Shown: in pieces, positions 18,755-29,203 of the stretch
Layout of the letters: each line of letters opens with the position of its first letter
Numbering within the stretch: the first letter of the stretch is position 1
From: Pseudomonas sp. FP198
GTDB lineage: Bacteria; Pseudomonadota; Gammaproteobacteria; Pseudomonadales; Pseudomonadaceae
Length of the DNA: 64,000 nucleotides
Direction: 5' to 3'
Assembly (NCBI RefSeq): GCF_030687895.1
Contig: NZ_CP117452.1
Location: 4,518,501 to 4,582,500, forward strand
Position numbers and translations under genes: made by a program
Notes under the pieces: generated by a model
Told to the model about the DNA's origin: nothing
What the model saw: the letters and a program-made list of their open reading frames with translations, nothing else
The model's database searches: none

Positions 18755-19363
18755 TTAAATCATTCCCTTCAGGGCGCGGCGAATCATGTCTTCGGTACTC
18801 AAGCCTTTTTCCTTGATCGCGGAGATCGCCTTGCTGGCTTCCTGCGGCTTGTAGCCCAGGGAAATCAGCGCGGTGACCGCATCGTTTTCAGCGCTGACCG
18901 CCGGCATCGGCGCATTCGGCTGGTTCGGCACCAGGGCGAACATCGCCGGCACCGTTTCCCAGGCCTTGAAGCGATCCTTGAGCTCGACCAACAGGCGCTC
19001 GGCGGTTTTCTTGCCAACCCCCGGCACCTTGGTCAGGGCCGAGGTGTCCTGGGACTGCACGCAACGAATCAGTTCATCGACTTCCAGGCTGGACATCAAG
19101 GCCAGGGCCAGCTTCGGGCCGACGCCATTGAGCCGGATCAGCTCGCGAAAGAAATCCCGCTCGCGCTTGGCGAAGAAACCATAGAGTAACTGTGCATCTT
19201 CACGCACGACCAGATGAGTGTGAAGCGTCAGCGGCTCACCGACCGACGGCAAGCGATACAGGGTGGTCATGGGCACTTCCAGCTCATAGCCGAGGCCGTT
19301 TACATCCAGAATCAGGTGCGGCGGCTGTTTTTCAGCCAGGGTGCCGCGCAAGCGTCCAATCAC
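18755..19363 (-). CDS. ruvA: Holliday junction DNA helicase RuvA
   Basis: This 202-residue protein forms the tetrameric platform that binds four-way junctions and loads RuvB. The N-terminal OB fold starts MIGRLRGTL. Two helix-hairpin-helix motifs follow ([10 protein letters not shown] and [12 protein letters not shown]). The C-terminal domain contacts RuvB. The start is GTG. ruvB follows directly. Confidence 0.98.
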   Translation of the reverse strand: MIGRLRGTLAEKQPPHLILDVNGLGYELEVPMTTLYRLPSVGEPLTLHTHLVVREDAQLLYGFFAKRERDFFRELIRLNGVGPKLALALMSSLEVDELIRCVQSQDTSALTKVPGVGKKTAERLLVELKDRFKAWETVPAMFALVPNQPNAPMPAVSAENDAVTALISLGYKPQEASKAISAIKEKGLSTEDMIRRALKGMI

Positions 19364-19477
19364 GTTTCAGATCCTTGGGCGTTGGCCAGCCGCTGGCTGG
19401 CGAATAACAGCCCAGGCAGGAAGGCCGACGACACAGGCGCAACTTGCATGGGCTCATGAATGAATGCGCTGATGCTA

Positions 19478-20002
19478 TCAGAGACGCAGGCGCCCGCCAC
19501 GACTGCGTGCGCTTCCCAGACCATGAGGCAGCAGGCTGGAACGGGTATGCGCATGGCAAATGGCGATGGCCAGGGCGTCGGAGGCGTCGATCTGCGGCTT
19601 GCTGACCAGTTTCAACAGGTGCATCACCATCATCTGCACCTGTTCCTTGTTTGCCGCGCCGGTGCCGACCACAGCCTGCTTGACCTGGGTCGCGGTGTAT
19701 TCGGCGATCTCGAGGTTTTCCTCGGCGCCGGCCACAATGGCCGCGCCGCGGGCCTGCCCCAGCTTCAGGGCGGAATCGGCGTTGCGGGCCATGAAGACCT
19801 TTTCGATGCCCATGGTCACCGGGCCGTAGGTCTGGATGACTTCGCGCACGCCGCGATAAACGATCTGCAAGCGCTCGTGCAACTCGCCCGCACCGGTGCG
19901 GATACAGCCGGAAGCAACGTACACGCAGCCACGCCCGGTATCGCGAACCACGCCGTAGCCGGTGATGCGCGAACCGGGGTCGATACCAAGGATTAAAGTC
20001 AT
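19478..20002 (-). CDS. ruvC: Holliday junction resolvase RuvC
   Basis: This 174-residue endonuclease cuts Holliday junctions symmetrically. The first catalytic Asp is D8 in [13 protein letters not shown], and further acidic residues sit in GIEKVF and [12 protein letters not shown]. It is separated from ruvA by 114 bp and from yebC by a REP doublet. Confidence 0.97.
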   Translation of the reverse strand: MTLILGIDPGSRITGYGVVRDTGRGCVYVASGCIRTGAGELHERLQIVYRGVREVIQTYGPVTMGIEKVFMARNADSALKLGQARGAAIVAGAEENLEIAEYTATQVKQAVVGTGAANKEQVQMMVMHLLKLVSKPQIDASDALAIAICHAHTRSSLLPHGLGSARSRGGRLRL

Positions 20003-20066
20003 AACGCCTGCGAAAGGTAATGCGGTTGCAAAAGGATACAGCTCATCAAAGGCTTTCAGCGAATCC

Positions 20067-20155
20067 GTGGCGAGGGAGCTTGCTCCCGCTTGAGTGCGAA
20101 GCGCTCACAAAAAAGGTCTGCTGCGCAGCCCAGCGGGAGCAAGCTCCCTCGCCAC
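20067..20155. repeat. REP doublet (family A, GGGAGCTTGCTCCC version)
   Basis: Arms GTGGCGAGGGAGCTTGCTCC and the complementary sequence face each other around a short spacer. The right arm carries the CTGCGCAGCCCAGC extension. It lies between yebC and ruvC. Confidence 0.85.
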
Positions 20156-20192
20156 GATGATTTCAAACAACCCTCATGCAGCATTACACCTG

Positions 20193-20939
<747 letters not shown>

Positions 20940-21013
20940 AACTCGCTCCGGTTTTCTTTGAAACATTGCCCGCCCCGCTTGCGCGGCAGCCAGCAATCGG
21001 AAATATCGACCCC

Positions 21014-21045
21014 AATGAAAAGGCGCATCCGAAGATGCGCCCTCA
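21014..21045 (-). terminator. Weak terminator after aspS
   Basis: GGCGCATC at 21022-21029 pairs with GATGCGCC at 21034-21041. On the minus strand it is followed by TTTTCATT. It lies between aspS and yebC. Confidence 0.6.
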
Positions 21046-21055
21046 GGTGCCGGCC

Positions 21056-22831
21056 TTACTCAGCCTTTGGCTGTTCACGCAAACGGATATGCAACTCGCG
21101 CAGCGCCTTGGCATCCACCACGCCCGGAGCCTGGGTCATGACATCGGCCGCGCTCTGGGTTTTCGGGAATGCGATCACTTCGCGGATCGACTGGGCGCCG
21201 GTCATCAGCATCACCAGGCGATCCAGGCCGAAGGCCAGGCCACCGTGGGGCGGCGCACCGTACTTCAGAGCGTCCAGCAGGAAGCCGAATTTCTCTTCCT
21301 GCTCGGCTTCACTGATACCCAGCAGACGGAACACTGCCTGTTGCATTTCCTTGCGATGGATACGGATCGAACCGCCGCCCAGCTCGGTGCCGTTGAGGAC
21401 CATGTCGTAGGCGCGGGACAGTGCGCCGGCCGGGTTGGCCTCCAACTCTTCAGGCGAGCACTTCGGCGCGGTGAACGGGTGGTGCAAGGCAGAGAAGCTG
21501 CCGTCGTCGTTTTCCTCGAACATCGGGAAGTCGACGACCCACATCGGCGCCCACTCGCAAGTCAGCAGTTTCAGGTCGTGACCCAGCTTGATGCGCAGCG
21601 CGCCCAGGGCTTCGCTGACGATCTTGGCCTTGTCGGCGCCAAAGAACACGATGTCGCCATCGACCGCGCCCACGCGATCGAGGATCACGTTGAGGTTGGC
21701 TTCCGGGATGTTCTTGACGATCGGCGACTGCAGGCCGTCGATACCGGCGGCGCGCTCGTTGACCTTGATGTACGCCAGGCCCTTGGCACCGTAGATGCCA
21801 ACGAACTTGGTGTAATCGTCGATCTGCTTGCGCGGCATACTGGCGCCGCCTGGAACGCGCAGGGCGGCGATACGGCATTTCGGATCGTTGGCCGGACCAC
21901 TGAAGACCTTGAATTCGACTTCCTTGAGCTGGTCCGCGACGTCCACCAGTTCCAGCGGGTTGCGCAGGTCAGGCTTGTCGGAACCGTAGCGACGCATGGC
22001 CTCTTCGAAGGTCATGTGCGGGAATTCGCCGAACTCAAGACCCAGCACTTCCCGGAACAGGTTGCGGATCATGCCCTCGGTCAGGCCCATGATGTCTTTT
22101 TCGTCGAGGAAGCTGGTCTCGATGTCGATCTGGGTGAATTCAGGCTGCCGGTCGGCACGCAGGTCTTCATCGCGGAAGCACTTGGCGATCTGGTAGTAGC
22201 GGTCGAACCCGGCCACCATCAGCAACTGCTTGAACAGCTGTGGCGATTGCGGCAAGGCGAAGAAGCTGCCGGGGTGGGTACGGCTCGGCACCAGGTAGTC
22301 GCGGGCGCCTTCCGGCGTGGCGCGGGTCAGGATCGGCGTCTCGACGTCGAGGAAGCCGTTCTCGTCCAGGTAGCGACGGATGCTGGTGGTCATGCGCGAA
22401 CGCAGGCGCAGCTTCTCGGCCATTTCCGGGCGACGCAGGTCGATGAAACGATAGCGCAGGCGGGTTTCCTCGCCTACGTCGGAATATTCGTTGAGCGGGA
22501 ACGGCGGGGTTTCCGCTTCGTTCAGCACTTCCAGCTCGTAGCCGAGCACTTCGATCATGCCGGACGCCATGTTGGCGTTGCCGGCGCCGGCCGGACGCAG
22601 GCGCACCTTACCGGTGATCTTGACCACGTATTCACTGCGCACGCGGTCGGCGGTGGCGAAGGTTTCCGCGCGGTCGGGGTCGAACACTACCTGGGCCAGG
22701 CCTTCACGATCACGGATATCGAGGAAAATCACCCCGCCATGGTCACGGCGACGATGAACCCATCCGCAAAGAGTAACTTCCTGACCTTCCAGGCTTTCGT
22801 TCAGTTGGCCGCAATAATGGCTGCGCATCAT
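21056..22831 (-). CDS. aspS: Aspartyl-tRNA synthetase
   Basis: This 591-residue class II synthetase charges tRNA-Asp. An N-terminal OB-fold anticodon domain covers about residues 1-110. The class II motifs are visible (motif 2 around [16 protein letters not shown], motif 3 [11 protein letters not shown] near the end), as is the bacterial insertion domain. Pseudomonas AspRS is commonly non-discriminating, also charging tRNA-Asn; that cannot be read directly here. The ATG at 22831 begins [10 protein letters not shown]. Confidence 0.97.
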   Translation of the reverse strand: MMRSHYCGQLNESLEGQEVTLCGWVHRRRDHGGVIFLDIRDREGLAQVVFDPDRAETFATADRVRSEYVVKITGKVRLRPAGAGNANMASGMIEVLGYELEVLNEAETPPFPLNEYSDVGEETRLRYRFIDLRRPEMAEKLRLRSRMTTSIRRYLDENGFLDVETPILTRATPEGARDYLVPSRTHPGSFFALPQSPQLFKQLLMVAGFDRYYQIAKCFRDEDLRADRQPEFTQIDIETSFLDEKDIMGLTEGMIRNLFREVLGLEFGEFPHMTFEEAMRRYGSDKPDLRNPLELVDVADQLKEVEFKVFSGPANDPKCRIAALRVPGGASMPRKQIDDYTKFVGIYGAKGLAYIKVNERAAGIDGLQSPIVKNIPEANLNVILDRVGAVDGDIVFFGADKAKIVSEALGALRIKLGHDLKLLTCEWAPMWVVDFPMFEENDDGSFSALHHPFTAPKCSPEELEANPAGALSRAYDMVLNGTELGGGSIRIHRKEMQQAVFRLLGISEAEQEEKFGFLLDALKYGAPPHGGLAFGLDRLVMLMTGAQSIREVIAFPKTQSAADVMTQAPGVVDAKALRELHIRLREQPKAE

Positions 22832-22906
22832 GGTAGTGGTTTCACTTCTCGTAATTCGAAATTCGGTTGGAGGCCCTGCCCGTGCAAGAACTCGCGCGTG
22901 TTCAAC

Positions 22907-23128
22907 TCAGTCAGCCTTGTCGCCACCGGCCAGGTTCTTCTTGGCACCGGTCTTGAAGTCGGTTTCATACCAGCCGGTGCCGCCGAGGCGGAAACCTGGC
23001 ATGGACAGCATCTTTTTCAGCTCCGGCGCCTGGCAGGCAGGGCAATCGACCAGCGGTGCCGCGCTGATTTTTTGAATGGCTTCCATCTGATGACCACAGG
23101 AAGCACATTGATAGTCGTACATCGGCAT
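22907..23128 (-). CDS. FmdB family zinc-ribbon protein
   Basis: This 73-residue protein has a small zinc ribbon with Cys8, Cys11, Cys29 and Cys32 (CASC and CPAC). The start MPMYDYQC fits the FmdB/putative regulatory protein family. I placed the start at ATG 23128. The C-terminal tail is Gly/Lys-rich. It sits upstream of aspS on the same strand, a frequent arrangement in Pseudomonas. Function is unknown. Confidence 0.88.
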   Translation of the reverse strand: MPMYDYQCASCGHQMEAIQKISAAPLVDCPACQAPELKKMLSMPGFRLGGTGWYETDFKTGAKKNLAGGDKAD

Positions 23129-23246
23129 GGGGGTTGTCTCGGCAATCAGGTTATTCACGCAAAACCCGGGCTTTGCGGCAAAGAGCGGGATTATATCCAT
23201 TAAATGCGGCCTGTGCAGCCGTAAGACCGCACAGGCAGTGAGAGGG

Positions 23247-23588
23247 CTAGGCCTCGCGATGATCGGTGCCCATATCCTTCAGGCTGTGCACCACGCAGAC
23301 AACACGCACCAGCCCGCTGAAATTGCGCACGCCGCCGTGACGCAACTGCACCTCCCGATCCACATGGGAGAGCAAGGTACTGACGGAGCAACTATTGAGC
23401 TGGGCCATATCGCCGAGAATATCCCAATAGACTTGCTCCAGGCGCAGACAGGTGGCGAACCCGTTAAGCCGGATGGAGCGGGCCAGGGGCCGGGCCAGTT
23501 GCATATCGAACCCCCTGACGAACGGGTCGATGCTGACGGACTTGAGGCGCCCGCCTGCACCGCCCCTGGGTGTATTTCCTTGAATCAT
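23247..23588 (-). CDS. Ribbon-helix-helix domain protein
   Basis: This is a 113-residue protein with a basic N-terminus. Residues 37-100 or so resemble the RHH_4-type ribbon-helix-helix domain (RSIRLNGFATCLRLEQVYW then a helix ending LLSHVDRE). It is probably a small DNA-binding regulator. An AGGAG element precedes ATG 23588. It is separately transcribed between the FmdB and Dps-like genes. The target is unknown. Confidence 0.75.
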   Translation of the reverse strand: MIQGNTPRGGAGGRLKSVSIDPFVRGFDMQLARPLARSIRLNGFATCLRLEQVYWDILGDMAQLNSCSVSTLLSHVDREVQLRHGGVRNFSGLVRVVCVVHSLKDMGTDHREA

Positions 23589-23792
23589 ACCGTTGACACT
23601 CCTTTGCCATACGAGCCTCAGTCAGGCCAACCGGCCTGTGGCTCTATGGAAGCTCAACTCGAGCGCAAGCTCCAGATGACTTTTTGCCCATCAGCGTAGG
23701 AGATGACAACAGTAGCCCGACGACGAATGACTCCGTCCTACACCGGACCGCAGGCGATGATACCGATGACGGCACCATCGCCCGATTCAGGC

Positions 23793-24266
23793 TTACCGCT
23801 CGTCCAGCAGCGAACGCAGCATCCAGGCGGTTTTTTCATGAACCTGCATGCGCTGGGTCAGCAGGTCGGCGGTCGGCTCGTCGCTGACCTTGTCCAATAA
23901 AGGAAAGATTCCACGGGCGGTACGTGTCACCGCTTCCTGGCCTTCGACCAGTTGCCGGATCATGTCCTCGGCGCCAGGCACGCCCTCCTCCTCCTTGATG
24001 GAAGACAGGCGCGCATACACTGAGTAGGCACCCGGCGCCGGAAAGCCCAGGGCACGGATTCGCTCGGCGATCAGGTCCACCGCCAGCGCCAGCTCGTTGT
24101 ACTGCTCCTCGAACATCAAGTGCAGGGTCCGGAACATCGGCCCGGTGACGTTCCAATGGAAATTGTGGGTCTTGAGGTAAAGCACGTAGGTGTCCGACAA
24201 CAGGCGCGAAAGCCCGTCGACGATGGACTTGCGATCTTCTTCGCTGATACCGATATCAATTGCCAT
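23793..24266 (-). CDS. Dps family ferritin-like protein
   Basis: This is a 157-residue ferritin-like protein of the Dps type, which stores iron and protects DNA. The ferroxidase-centre region [16 protein letters not shown] is near residues 34-50, and the partner residues lie in [19 protein letters not shown]. The start at 24266 follows GGAGATCAAACAC; upstream in-frame sequence looks non-coding. It diverges from the cold-shock-domain gene. Confidence 0.9.
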   Translation of the reverse strand: MAIDIGISEEDRKSIVDGLSRLLSDTYVLYLKTHNFHWNVTGPMFRTLHLMFEEQYNELALAVDLIAERIRALGFPAPGAYSVYARLSSIKEEEGVPGAEDMIRQLVEGQEAVTRTARGIFPLLDKVSDEPTADLLTQRMQVHEKTAWMLRSLLDER

Positions 24267-24662
24267 GTGTTTGATCTCCTGACGGTGATGAATTCGACAG
24301 CGGCCATTGCACTCTAGCGGGTGTCGCCATCTGTAGCCTGCGACTAATCGCCAGCCCTCCTGAACCGACAAGCCGGGATGGCGGAGGGTTCCGGCGCAGC
24401 GGAAAATTCAAGCTCCTTTGCCGACCCTCTCCAAGCGCCCCGCCGGCGCTTTTCGGCCGACGAACAGCGTGTCACGGGCCCGTAACGAGTTTGAGAAGGC
24501 CGGGGCTTTGCTGTTAAATAGGCAGTGTGTCGCTACGCCTATTTTTCCGGCGTCGTGCATAGGCTGATTCGGGTACGTGTTCCTACGCCTCTCATTGTTC
24601 TGAAGCGAACCGCCCCCGACCAGCTCTTCCTTGTGATCTGTCTTAACCGTGAGCCAATCAAA
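24267..24662 (+). promoter_or_regulatory. Intergenic region with promoter and long leader of the cold-shock-domain membrane gene
   Basis: This 396-bp space has no supported gene. It contains a hairpin AAGCGCC/GGCGCTT at 24433-24451 followed by a short T-run, then a good sigma-70 promoter at 24491-24519. Transcription from it would give a leader of about 135 nt before the start at 24663, as in cold-shock genes. Confidence 0.5.
24491..24519 (+). promoter_or_regulatory. Sigma-70 type promoter upstream of the cold-shock-domain gene
   Basis: A TTGAGA -35 box (24491-24496) and a TTAAAT -10 box (24514-24519) are 17 bp apart. Both are close to consensus and have the optimal spacing. Confidence 0.6.
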
Positions 24663-25268
24663 ATGTTGAAAATCGTCCACTTGCTAATGGGCGCAGCTGC
24701 CCTGCTGCTGTCCTTCATCCCTAGCCTGGGTTCCGAAGCCACACCTTACCTGCAACATCCCGACGCGTTGTACCTGGCCTTTTTCGGCCTGCTCAACCTG
24801 ACCCTGGCACCCGTCATCCCTTACTGGAACAAAGGTCCACGTCATCAACTGCAAAACCTTGTCAGCGCCCTGCTGGTGCTGGCCGTCGCCTTGCAAACCC
24901 TGACCCTGCTGGCGCCCATGCCGGAAATCGGCGGCCAACCCGCCATTCTTTCCAGCCTGGCCGCCGCGTTGCTCGCTGTGTTGCTGCACCTGGCCGTCAG
25001 CTTCTACAAGAAGTCGTCGCCGACCGCCGCACCGCAGAACTACGACATGTCCAACCGTGATACCGGTACCGTGAAGTGGTTCAACACCTCGAAGGGGTTC
25101 GGTTTCATCTCCCGCGACTCCGGCGATGACATTTTTGTGCATTTCCGGGCCATTCGTGGCGAAGGCCATCGCGTCCTGGTCGAAGGCCAGCGCGTGGAGT
25201 TTTCCGTCATGCACCGTGACAAAGGCCTGCAGGCCGAAGATGTGATCGCCGCGCTGCCGCGCCGCTGA
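24663..25268 (+). CDS. Membrane protein with C-terminal cold-shock domain
   Basis: This is a 201-residue protein with two parts. Residues 1-115 contain four hydrophobic segments (about 4-20, 35-54, 65-85, 94-114). Residues 134-201 are a complete cold-shock domain with GTVKWFN, KGFGFI (144-149) and DIFVHFRAI. The positive residues after the last helix (FYKKSS) suggest a cytoplasmic C-terminus, so a nucleic-acid-binding domain tethered to the inner membrane is inferred. The ATG at 24663 starts a natural membrane helix. The gene is annotated as cold-shock protein in P. aeruginosa (near PA0961, from memory). A terminator follows. Confidence 0.88.
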   Translation: MLKIVHLLMGAAALLLSFIPSLGSEATPYLQHPDALYLAFFGLLNLTLAPVIPYWNKGPRHQLQNLVSALLVLAVALQTLTLLAPMPEIGGQPAILSSLAAALLAVLLHLAVSFYKKSSPTAAPQNYDMSNRDTGTVKWFNTSKGFGFISRDSGDDIFVHFRAIRGEGHRVLVEGQRVEFSVMHRDKGLQAEDVIAALPRR

Positions 25269-25278
25269 TCCAGGCGTA

Positions 25279-25317
25279 AAAAAACCGCGATGCAGCCAGG
25301 CTGCTCGCGGTTTTTTA
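25279..25317. terminator. Bidirectional terminator
   Basis: AAAAAACCGCGA pairs with TCGCGGTTTTTT around an inner GCAGC/GCTGC stem. A-runs and T-runs on both sides let it serve the cold-shock-domain gene and the convergent slyX. Confidence 0.9.
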
Positions 25318-25338
25318 TTGCCTGCCGTTCGGCCCCGG

Positions 25339-25545
25339 TCAGTAATGCGGTGGCGGCGCTTCTTCCTCAAAGGACTCGAACTGGCCGGCCATTTCCTCCT
25401 GGCGCTTGAGCAACGCCGCCATCTGCAGCTGCAGACGCTCGACGACTCGCTGCTGCTCCACCAGCACGTCGTTCAACGCCTGGATGGTGTCGTCCTGAAA
25501 CGCCAGGCGGCTTTCAAGGTCGGTTACACGCTCTTCAAGGTTCAT
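25339..25545 (-). CDS. slyX: SlyX family protein
   Basis: This 68-residue, almost entirely coiled-coil protein starts [19 protein letters not shown] and ends PPPHY, both diagnostic for SlyX. Function is unknown. It follows the HIT gene with 3 bp between them. Confidence 0.93.
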   Translation of the reverse strand: MNLEERVTDLESRLAFQDDTIQALNDVLVEQQRVVERLQLQMAALLKRQEEMAGQFESFEEEAPPPHY

Positions 25546-25548
25546 GGT

Positions 25549-25974
25549 TCAGCCCTCCAGGAACTTGAAATCATCGGTCAGGACCGCTCGCAAGCGTTCA
25601 CGAATGACGCTCACCTGCTCGGCAGCATAAGGCTGTGCCGGAAGTTTGCCCCACACCGGCGCAGGCCATGCGGCATCCTCTCGCTTGCGCACGATCACAT
25701 GCATGTGCAATTGACTGACAACGTTACCCAAGGTTGCAACATTCAATTTGTCGGCATCGAACGAGTCCTTGAGGGTTTCAGCCAGTGCCGTGGTTTCTTT
25801 CCACAACTGTTGTTGATCGGCGTCATCCAATTGAAACAATTCACTGATATTTTCCCGGCGCGGCACGAGGATGAACCACGGGTAATTGGAATCATTGGAC
25901 AACAGCAAACGGCACAGCGGGAAATCGCCGATAGGCAATGTGTCTTGTTGCAGTCGTGGATCTAGGGCAAACAC
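25549..25974 (-). CDS. HIT-like domain protein
   Basis: This 141-residue protein belongs to the histidine-triad superfamily of nucleotide hydrolases or transferases. The motif SQLHMHVIVR has the second and third His, but Gln in the first position, as in some GalT/HIT relatives. I chose GTG 25974 because conservation-like sequence (FALDPRLQQDT) begins there. It heads a two-gene unit with slyX. Confidence 0.85.
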   Translation of the reverse strand: MFALDPRLQQDTLPIGDFPLCRLLLSNDSNYPWFILVPRRENISELFQLDDADQQQLWKETTALAETLKDSFDADKLNVATLGNVVSQLHMHVIVRKREDAAWPAPVWGKLPAQPYAAEQVSVIRERLRAVLTDDFKFLEG

Positions 25975-26792
25975 CGCGCGTACTCCTCGCTCATTAATCG
26001 ATTGCGATCGAGCTGGCAGCCCGCAGGCCCGCCCGAGCACAGGAGGCCAGCATACCTGTGAATGCCGGAACGTTCACTGCGCACCGTCTTTGCGCACCAA
26101 TACCGCGCACCGGTACTTTAACGGCGCACCTCGAGCTGGGCAGACACCAGCCCTGTGCGGTTTTCGTACAGCTGAAAGATTTTTTGCACCAAAACAGCAC
26201 AATGCGTCTACGCTCTGTGCACGAAGCATCCGCGTTTTACCCACCGAAGGGGTGAACCGGTAACGTTTTTGGTTGTCCGGCGCGGTTTACCCGCTTCAAA
26301 CATGGCAGCTGTCCAGCAGTCAACCCCATTTAAAACAAGGCCTTTGGAGCCCGGTTTCATGAGGTTTCACCGCAACCGCAGCTAAAATGTGAAAAAAATG
26401 TAAAAGAAAACCGGATTTGTGCATGCTTGTTGCATTCATCCCAACATCGTCTACCGGGTAGCGTCGGAAGCGAAACCTGCAGGCTCGAAAATTAAAGTGG
26501 CAAGGCTGCCCTCAGGAGCATCAAGCGTAATAATCAGGGACTCTTTACACCGATGGCGGACCCAATAGAACAACTCTGAAGTTGTCAGTTCGGACGCCTC
26601 GGTTCAGCTGAAATGCGACATGGATCGAGCCATTGGCGACATGGTCGTAAAGAAGCTGAAAGGTTGAATGGGCAAGTGTCGCCAAAGAATGTCGGCGTGA
26701 TATAAGTTTGCGCCGATACAAAAAGAAAGAGCCGCCCAGATAAAAAAACAGGTGGGACGGCAGTACTCTTAAAACCAAAGGAGCAAATCACG
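25975..26792 (+). promoter_or_regulatory. Long intergenic region upstream of oprD
   Basis: This 818-bp region between the divergent HIT and oprD genes holds no convincing gene. It contains four GCGCACC heptamers at 26079, 26092, 26105 and 26124. An AT-rich stretch lies around 26380-26420, and an ArgR-like element TGTCGG-N8-AA at 26690-26705. An AANAANAA (Hfq/Crc-type) motif is at 26720-26727. The oprD ribosome binding site is AAAGGAG near 26777. All regulatory assignments are inference. Confidence 0.4.
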
Positions 26793-28121
26793 ATGCGCGT
26801 GATGAAGTGGAGCATGATCGCACTGGCCGTTGCTGCAGCAGCCAGTACTCAAATGGCTACGGCCGCACCTTTCGTAAGTGACCAGTCTGAAGCCAAAGGC
26901 TTTGTTGAAGACGCCAAGTTCGATTTGCTGCTGCGCAACTATTACTTCAACCGTGATAGGAAAGATGGCGCTACCGATCAGAAAGACTGGACCCAAGGCA
27001 TCTGGGGCAACCTCAGCTCCGGCTACACCCAAGGCACCGTAGGCGTCGGCGTAGATGCATTCGGTTACCTGGCTTTGAAACTGGACGGCGGTGACGGCAC
27101 TGGCGGCACCGGCAACATGAGCCGCGACGCCGATGGCGAAGTCAACGACAGCCAGGGCAAAGCCGGCGCAGCCATCAAGTTCCGCGTATCCAAGACCGAG
27201 CTGAAAATCGGTGACATGCAGCCAAGCACCGCGCCAGTGTTCGCGATTGGCGGCTCCCGTGTCCTGCCTCAGACTGCCAGCGGTTTCCAGCTGCAGAGCA
27301 GCGAAGTCAAAGACCTTGACCTCGAAGCCGGTCACTTCTACTCGGGTACCAGCCAGGACCGTAACGCACGTGATGGCGGCCTGTGGGCTACCTACGCTGG
27401 CGTGGAAGCCAGCTCCATCGACTACGCAGGCGGCAAATATGCCATCAGCGAAAACCTGAGCGCATCGGTCTACGGCGCCCAGCTGGAAGATATCTGGAAC
27501 CAGTACTACGGCAACCTGAACTACACCATCCCAATGGGTGGCGATCAGTCGCTGAACCTGGACGGTAACATCTACCGTACCACCGACACTGGCAGCGCCA
27601 AGGCCGGTGACATCAGCAACACCACCTTCTCCCTGGCAGCGGCGTTCTCGTTCCTGAAAGCGCACACCGTTACTGTTGCCTTCCAGAAGGTCAACGGCGA
27701 CACCCCGTTCGACTACATCGGTGTAGGTACCAACAACCGTGGTGGCGACTCGATCTTCCTCGCCAACTCTATCCAATACTCCGACTTCAACGCGCCTAAC
27801 GAGAAATCTGCCCAGATCCGTTACGACATCAAGATGGCTGAGTACGGTGTTCCTGGTCTGAGCTTCATGACCCGTTACGTCAAAGGTTGGGACATCGACG
27901 GTACCAACACTCCTGCAGGCAGCCCTTACGCTGGTCTGTACGGTGAAGACGGCAAGCACAACGAAACCAACTTCGAAGCCAAGTACGTTGTTCAGTCTGG
28001 CCCGGCAAAAGATCTTTCCTTCCGTGTTCGTCAAGCCTGGCACTACGCTAACGCTGACGAAGGTGAAGGCGACATCAAAGAGTTCCGCCTGATCGTCGAC
28101 TACCCGATTTCGGTTCTGTAA
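26793..28121 (+). CDS. oprD: OprD outer-membrane porin
   Basis: This is a 442-residue outer-membrane porin. In P. aeruginosa OprD takes up basic amino acids and small peptides and is the main entry route for carbapenems. The signal peptide ends near ATAA at residue 25. Mature sequence features match OprD closely as I remember it: KGFVEDAKFDLLLRNYYFNRD, here named by its LLLRNYYFNRD core; PQTASGFQLQSSE; YVVQSGPAKDLSFR; and the ending EFRLIVDYPISVL. The neighbourhood (slyX, HIT, cold-shock, Dps-like) is also that of oprD in P. aeruginosa. A terminator follows. Confidence 0.9.
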   Translation: MRVMKWSMIALAVAAAASTQMATAAPFVSDQSEAKGFVEDAKFDLLLRNYYFNRDRKDGATDQKDWTQGIWGNLSSGYTQGTVGVGVDAFGYLALKLDGGDGTGGTGNMSRDADGEVNDSQGKAGAAIKFRVSKTELKIGDMQPSTAPVFAIGGSRVLPQTASGFQLQSSEVKDLDLEAGHFYSGTSQDRNARDGGLWATYAGVEASSIDYAGGKYAISENLSASVYGAQLEDIWNQYYGNLNYTIPMGGDQSLNLDGNIYRTTDTGSAKAGDISNTTFSLAAAFSFLKAHTVTVAFQKVNGDTPFDYIGVGTNNRGGDSIFLANSIQYSDFNAPNEKSAQIRYDIKMAEYGVPGLSFMTRYVKGWDIDGTNTPAGSPYAGLYGEDGKHNETNFEAKYVVQSGPAKDLSFRVRQAWHYANADEGEGDIKEFRLIVDYPISVL

Positions 28122-28148
28122 TTGCCGAAAGTCAGTTTGCGGTAATCA

Positions 28149-28181
28149 AAAAAAGACCCATCTTCGGATGGGTCTTTTTTA
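28149..28181. terminator. Bidirectional terminator between oprD and the MscS gene
   Basis: AAAAAGACCCATC and GATGGGTCTTTTT pair around a TTCG tetraloop. A- and T-runs flank both sides. Confidence 0.93.
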
Positions 28182-28214
28182 TTGCGCTGAAGCTTGACCG
28201 GAAAATCAAATCGA

Positions 28215-29057
28215 TCAGGCCGATGCAGACTCCTGAACCACCCGGATCACCCGCTGTGGAAACGGAATATCGATACCGGCATCTTTCAAGCGGTCGCGCG
28301 CCTGTTCATTGAGCATGAACATCACGTTCCAGTAGTCCGCCGTCTTCACCCAGATGCGCAGCGAAACAGTGATCGAGCTGTCGCCCAAGGTGGAAATCAC
28401 CGCCTCAGGTGCAGGATCGGTCAACACACGTTCATCCTTGGCCAATTCCAGTAACACTTCCCGAGCCTTTTGCAGGTCAGCCTGGTAATCCACGCCCACG
28501 TCGAACACCACTTTGCGGGTCGGCTGGCGATTGGTGTTGGTAATGATGCCGTTCGACAGGTTGCCGTTGGGCACGATGACCGTCTTGTTGTCACCGGTAC
28601 GCAGGACTGTGTGGAAGATCTGGATGCTGTCGACCGTTCCGGCTACGCCTTGGGCCTCGATCCAGTCACCGATGCGAAACGGACGAAACAGCAGGATCAG
28701 CACGCCGCCGGCGAAGTTCGCCAGGCTGCCTTGCAAAGCCAGGCCAATCGCCAGGCCAGCCGCACCGATGGCCGCAACGAAGGATGTGGTTTCCACACCG
28801 ATCATCGAGGCGACGCTGACGATCAGCAGGATCTTCAGAATGATGTTTGCCAGGGTACTGATAAACCCTTGCAGCGCGAGGTCGGCGTTACGCAGGGCCA
28901 GCAGCGCCCCAAGCTTCTGGGTGACCTTGTTGATCAGCCACCAGCCGATGGCCAGGGTGACAATTGCCAGCAACACGCGGCTGCCGTACTCCATGATCAT
29001 CGGTATCCAGGCCTGGGAGGCCTTGACCAGGTGGTCTACTTCAGCGTTCAAGTCCAT
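28215..29057 (-). CDS. Small-conductance mechanosensitive channel, MscS family
   Basis: This is a 280-residue inner-membrane channel that opens under membrane tension during osmotic downshock. Three transmembrane helices are at about residues 20-45, 62-85 and 92-125. The pore helix AIGLALQGSLANFAGG carries the Gly/Ala packing pattern of MscS. The cytoplasmic beta domain contains VPNGNLSNGIITN. Length is close to E. coli MscS (286). It stands alone, downstream of a REP doublet. Confidence 0.94.
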   Translation of the reverse strand: MDLNAEVDHLVKASQAWIPMIMEYGSRVLLAIVTLAIGWWLINKVTQKLGALLALRNADLALQGFISTLANIILKILLIVSVASMIGVETTSFVAAIGAAGLAIGLALQGSLANFAGGVLILLFRPFRIGDWIEAQGVAGTVDSIQIFHTVLRTGDNKTVIVPNGNLSNGIITNTNRQPTRKVVFDVGVDYQADLQKAREVLLELAKDERVLTDPAPEAVISTLGDSSITVSLRIWVKTADYWNVMFMLNEQARDRLKDAGIDIPFPQRVIRVVQESASA

Positions 29058-29092
29058 CTAATTCTCCTTTGTTCCTGTTGTACGCGGCATTT

Positions 29093-29180
29093 GTGGCGAG
29101 GGAGCTTGCTCCCGCTTGGGGGCGCAGCACCCACCAAAGGGGCCGCTACGCAGCCCAGCGGGAGCAAGCTCCCTCGCCAC
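29093..29180. repeat. REP doublet (family A, GGGAGCTTGCTCCC version)
   Basis: Two inverted arms with GTGGCGAGGGAGCTTGCTCC and its complement flank a spacer containing CGCAGCCC. It lies between the yajQ stop and the MscS start. Confidence 0.85.
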
Positions 29181-29203
29181 AGTGTTTCCCTATAACCGAG
29201 GGG

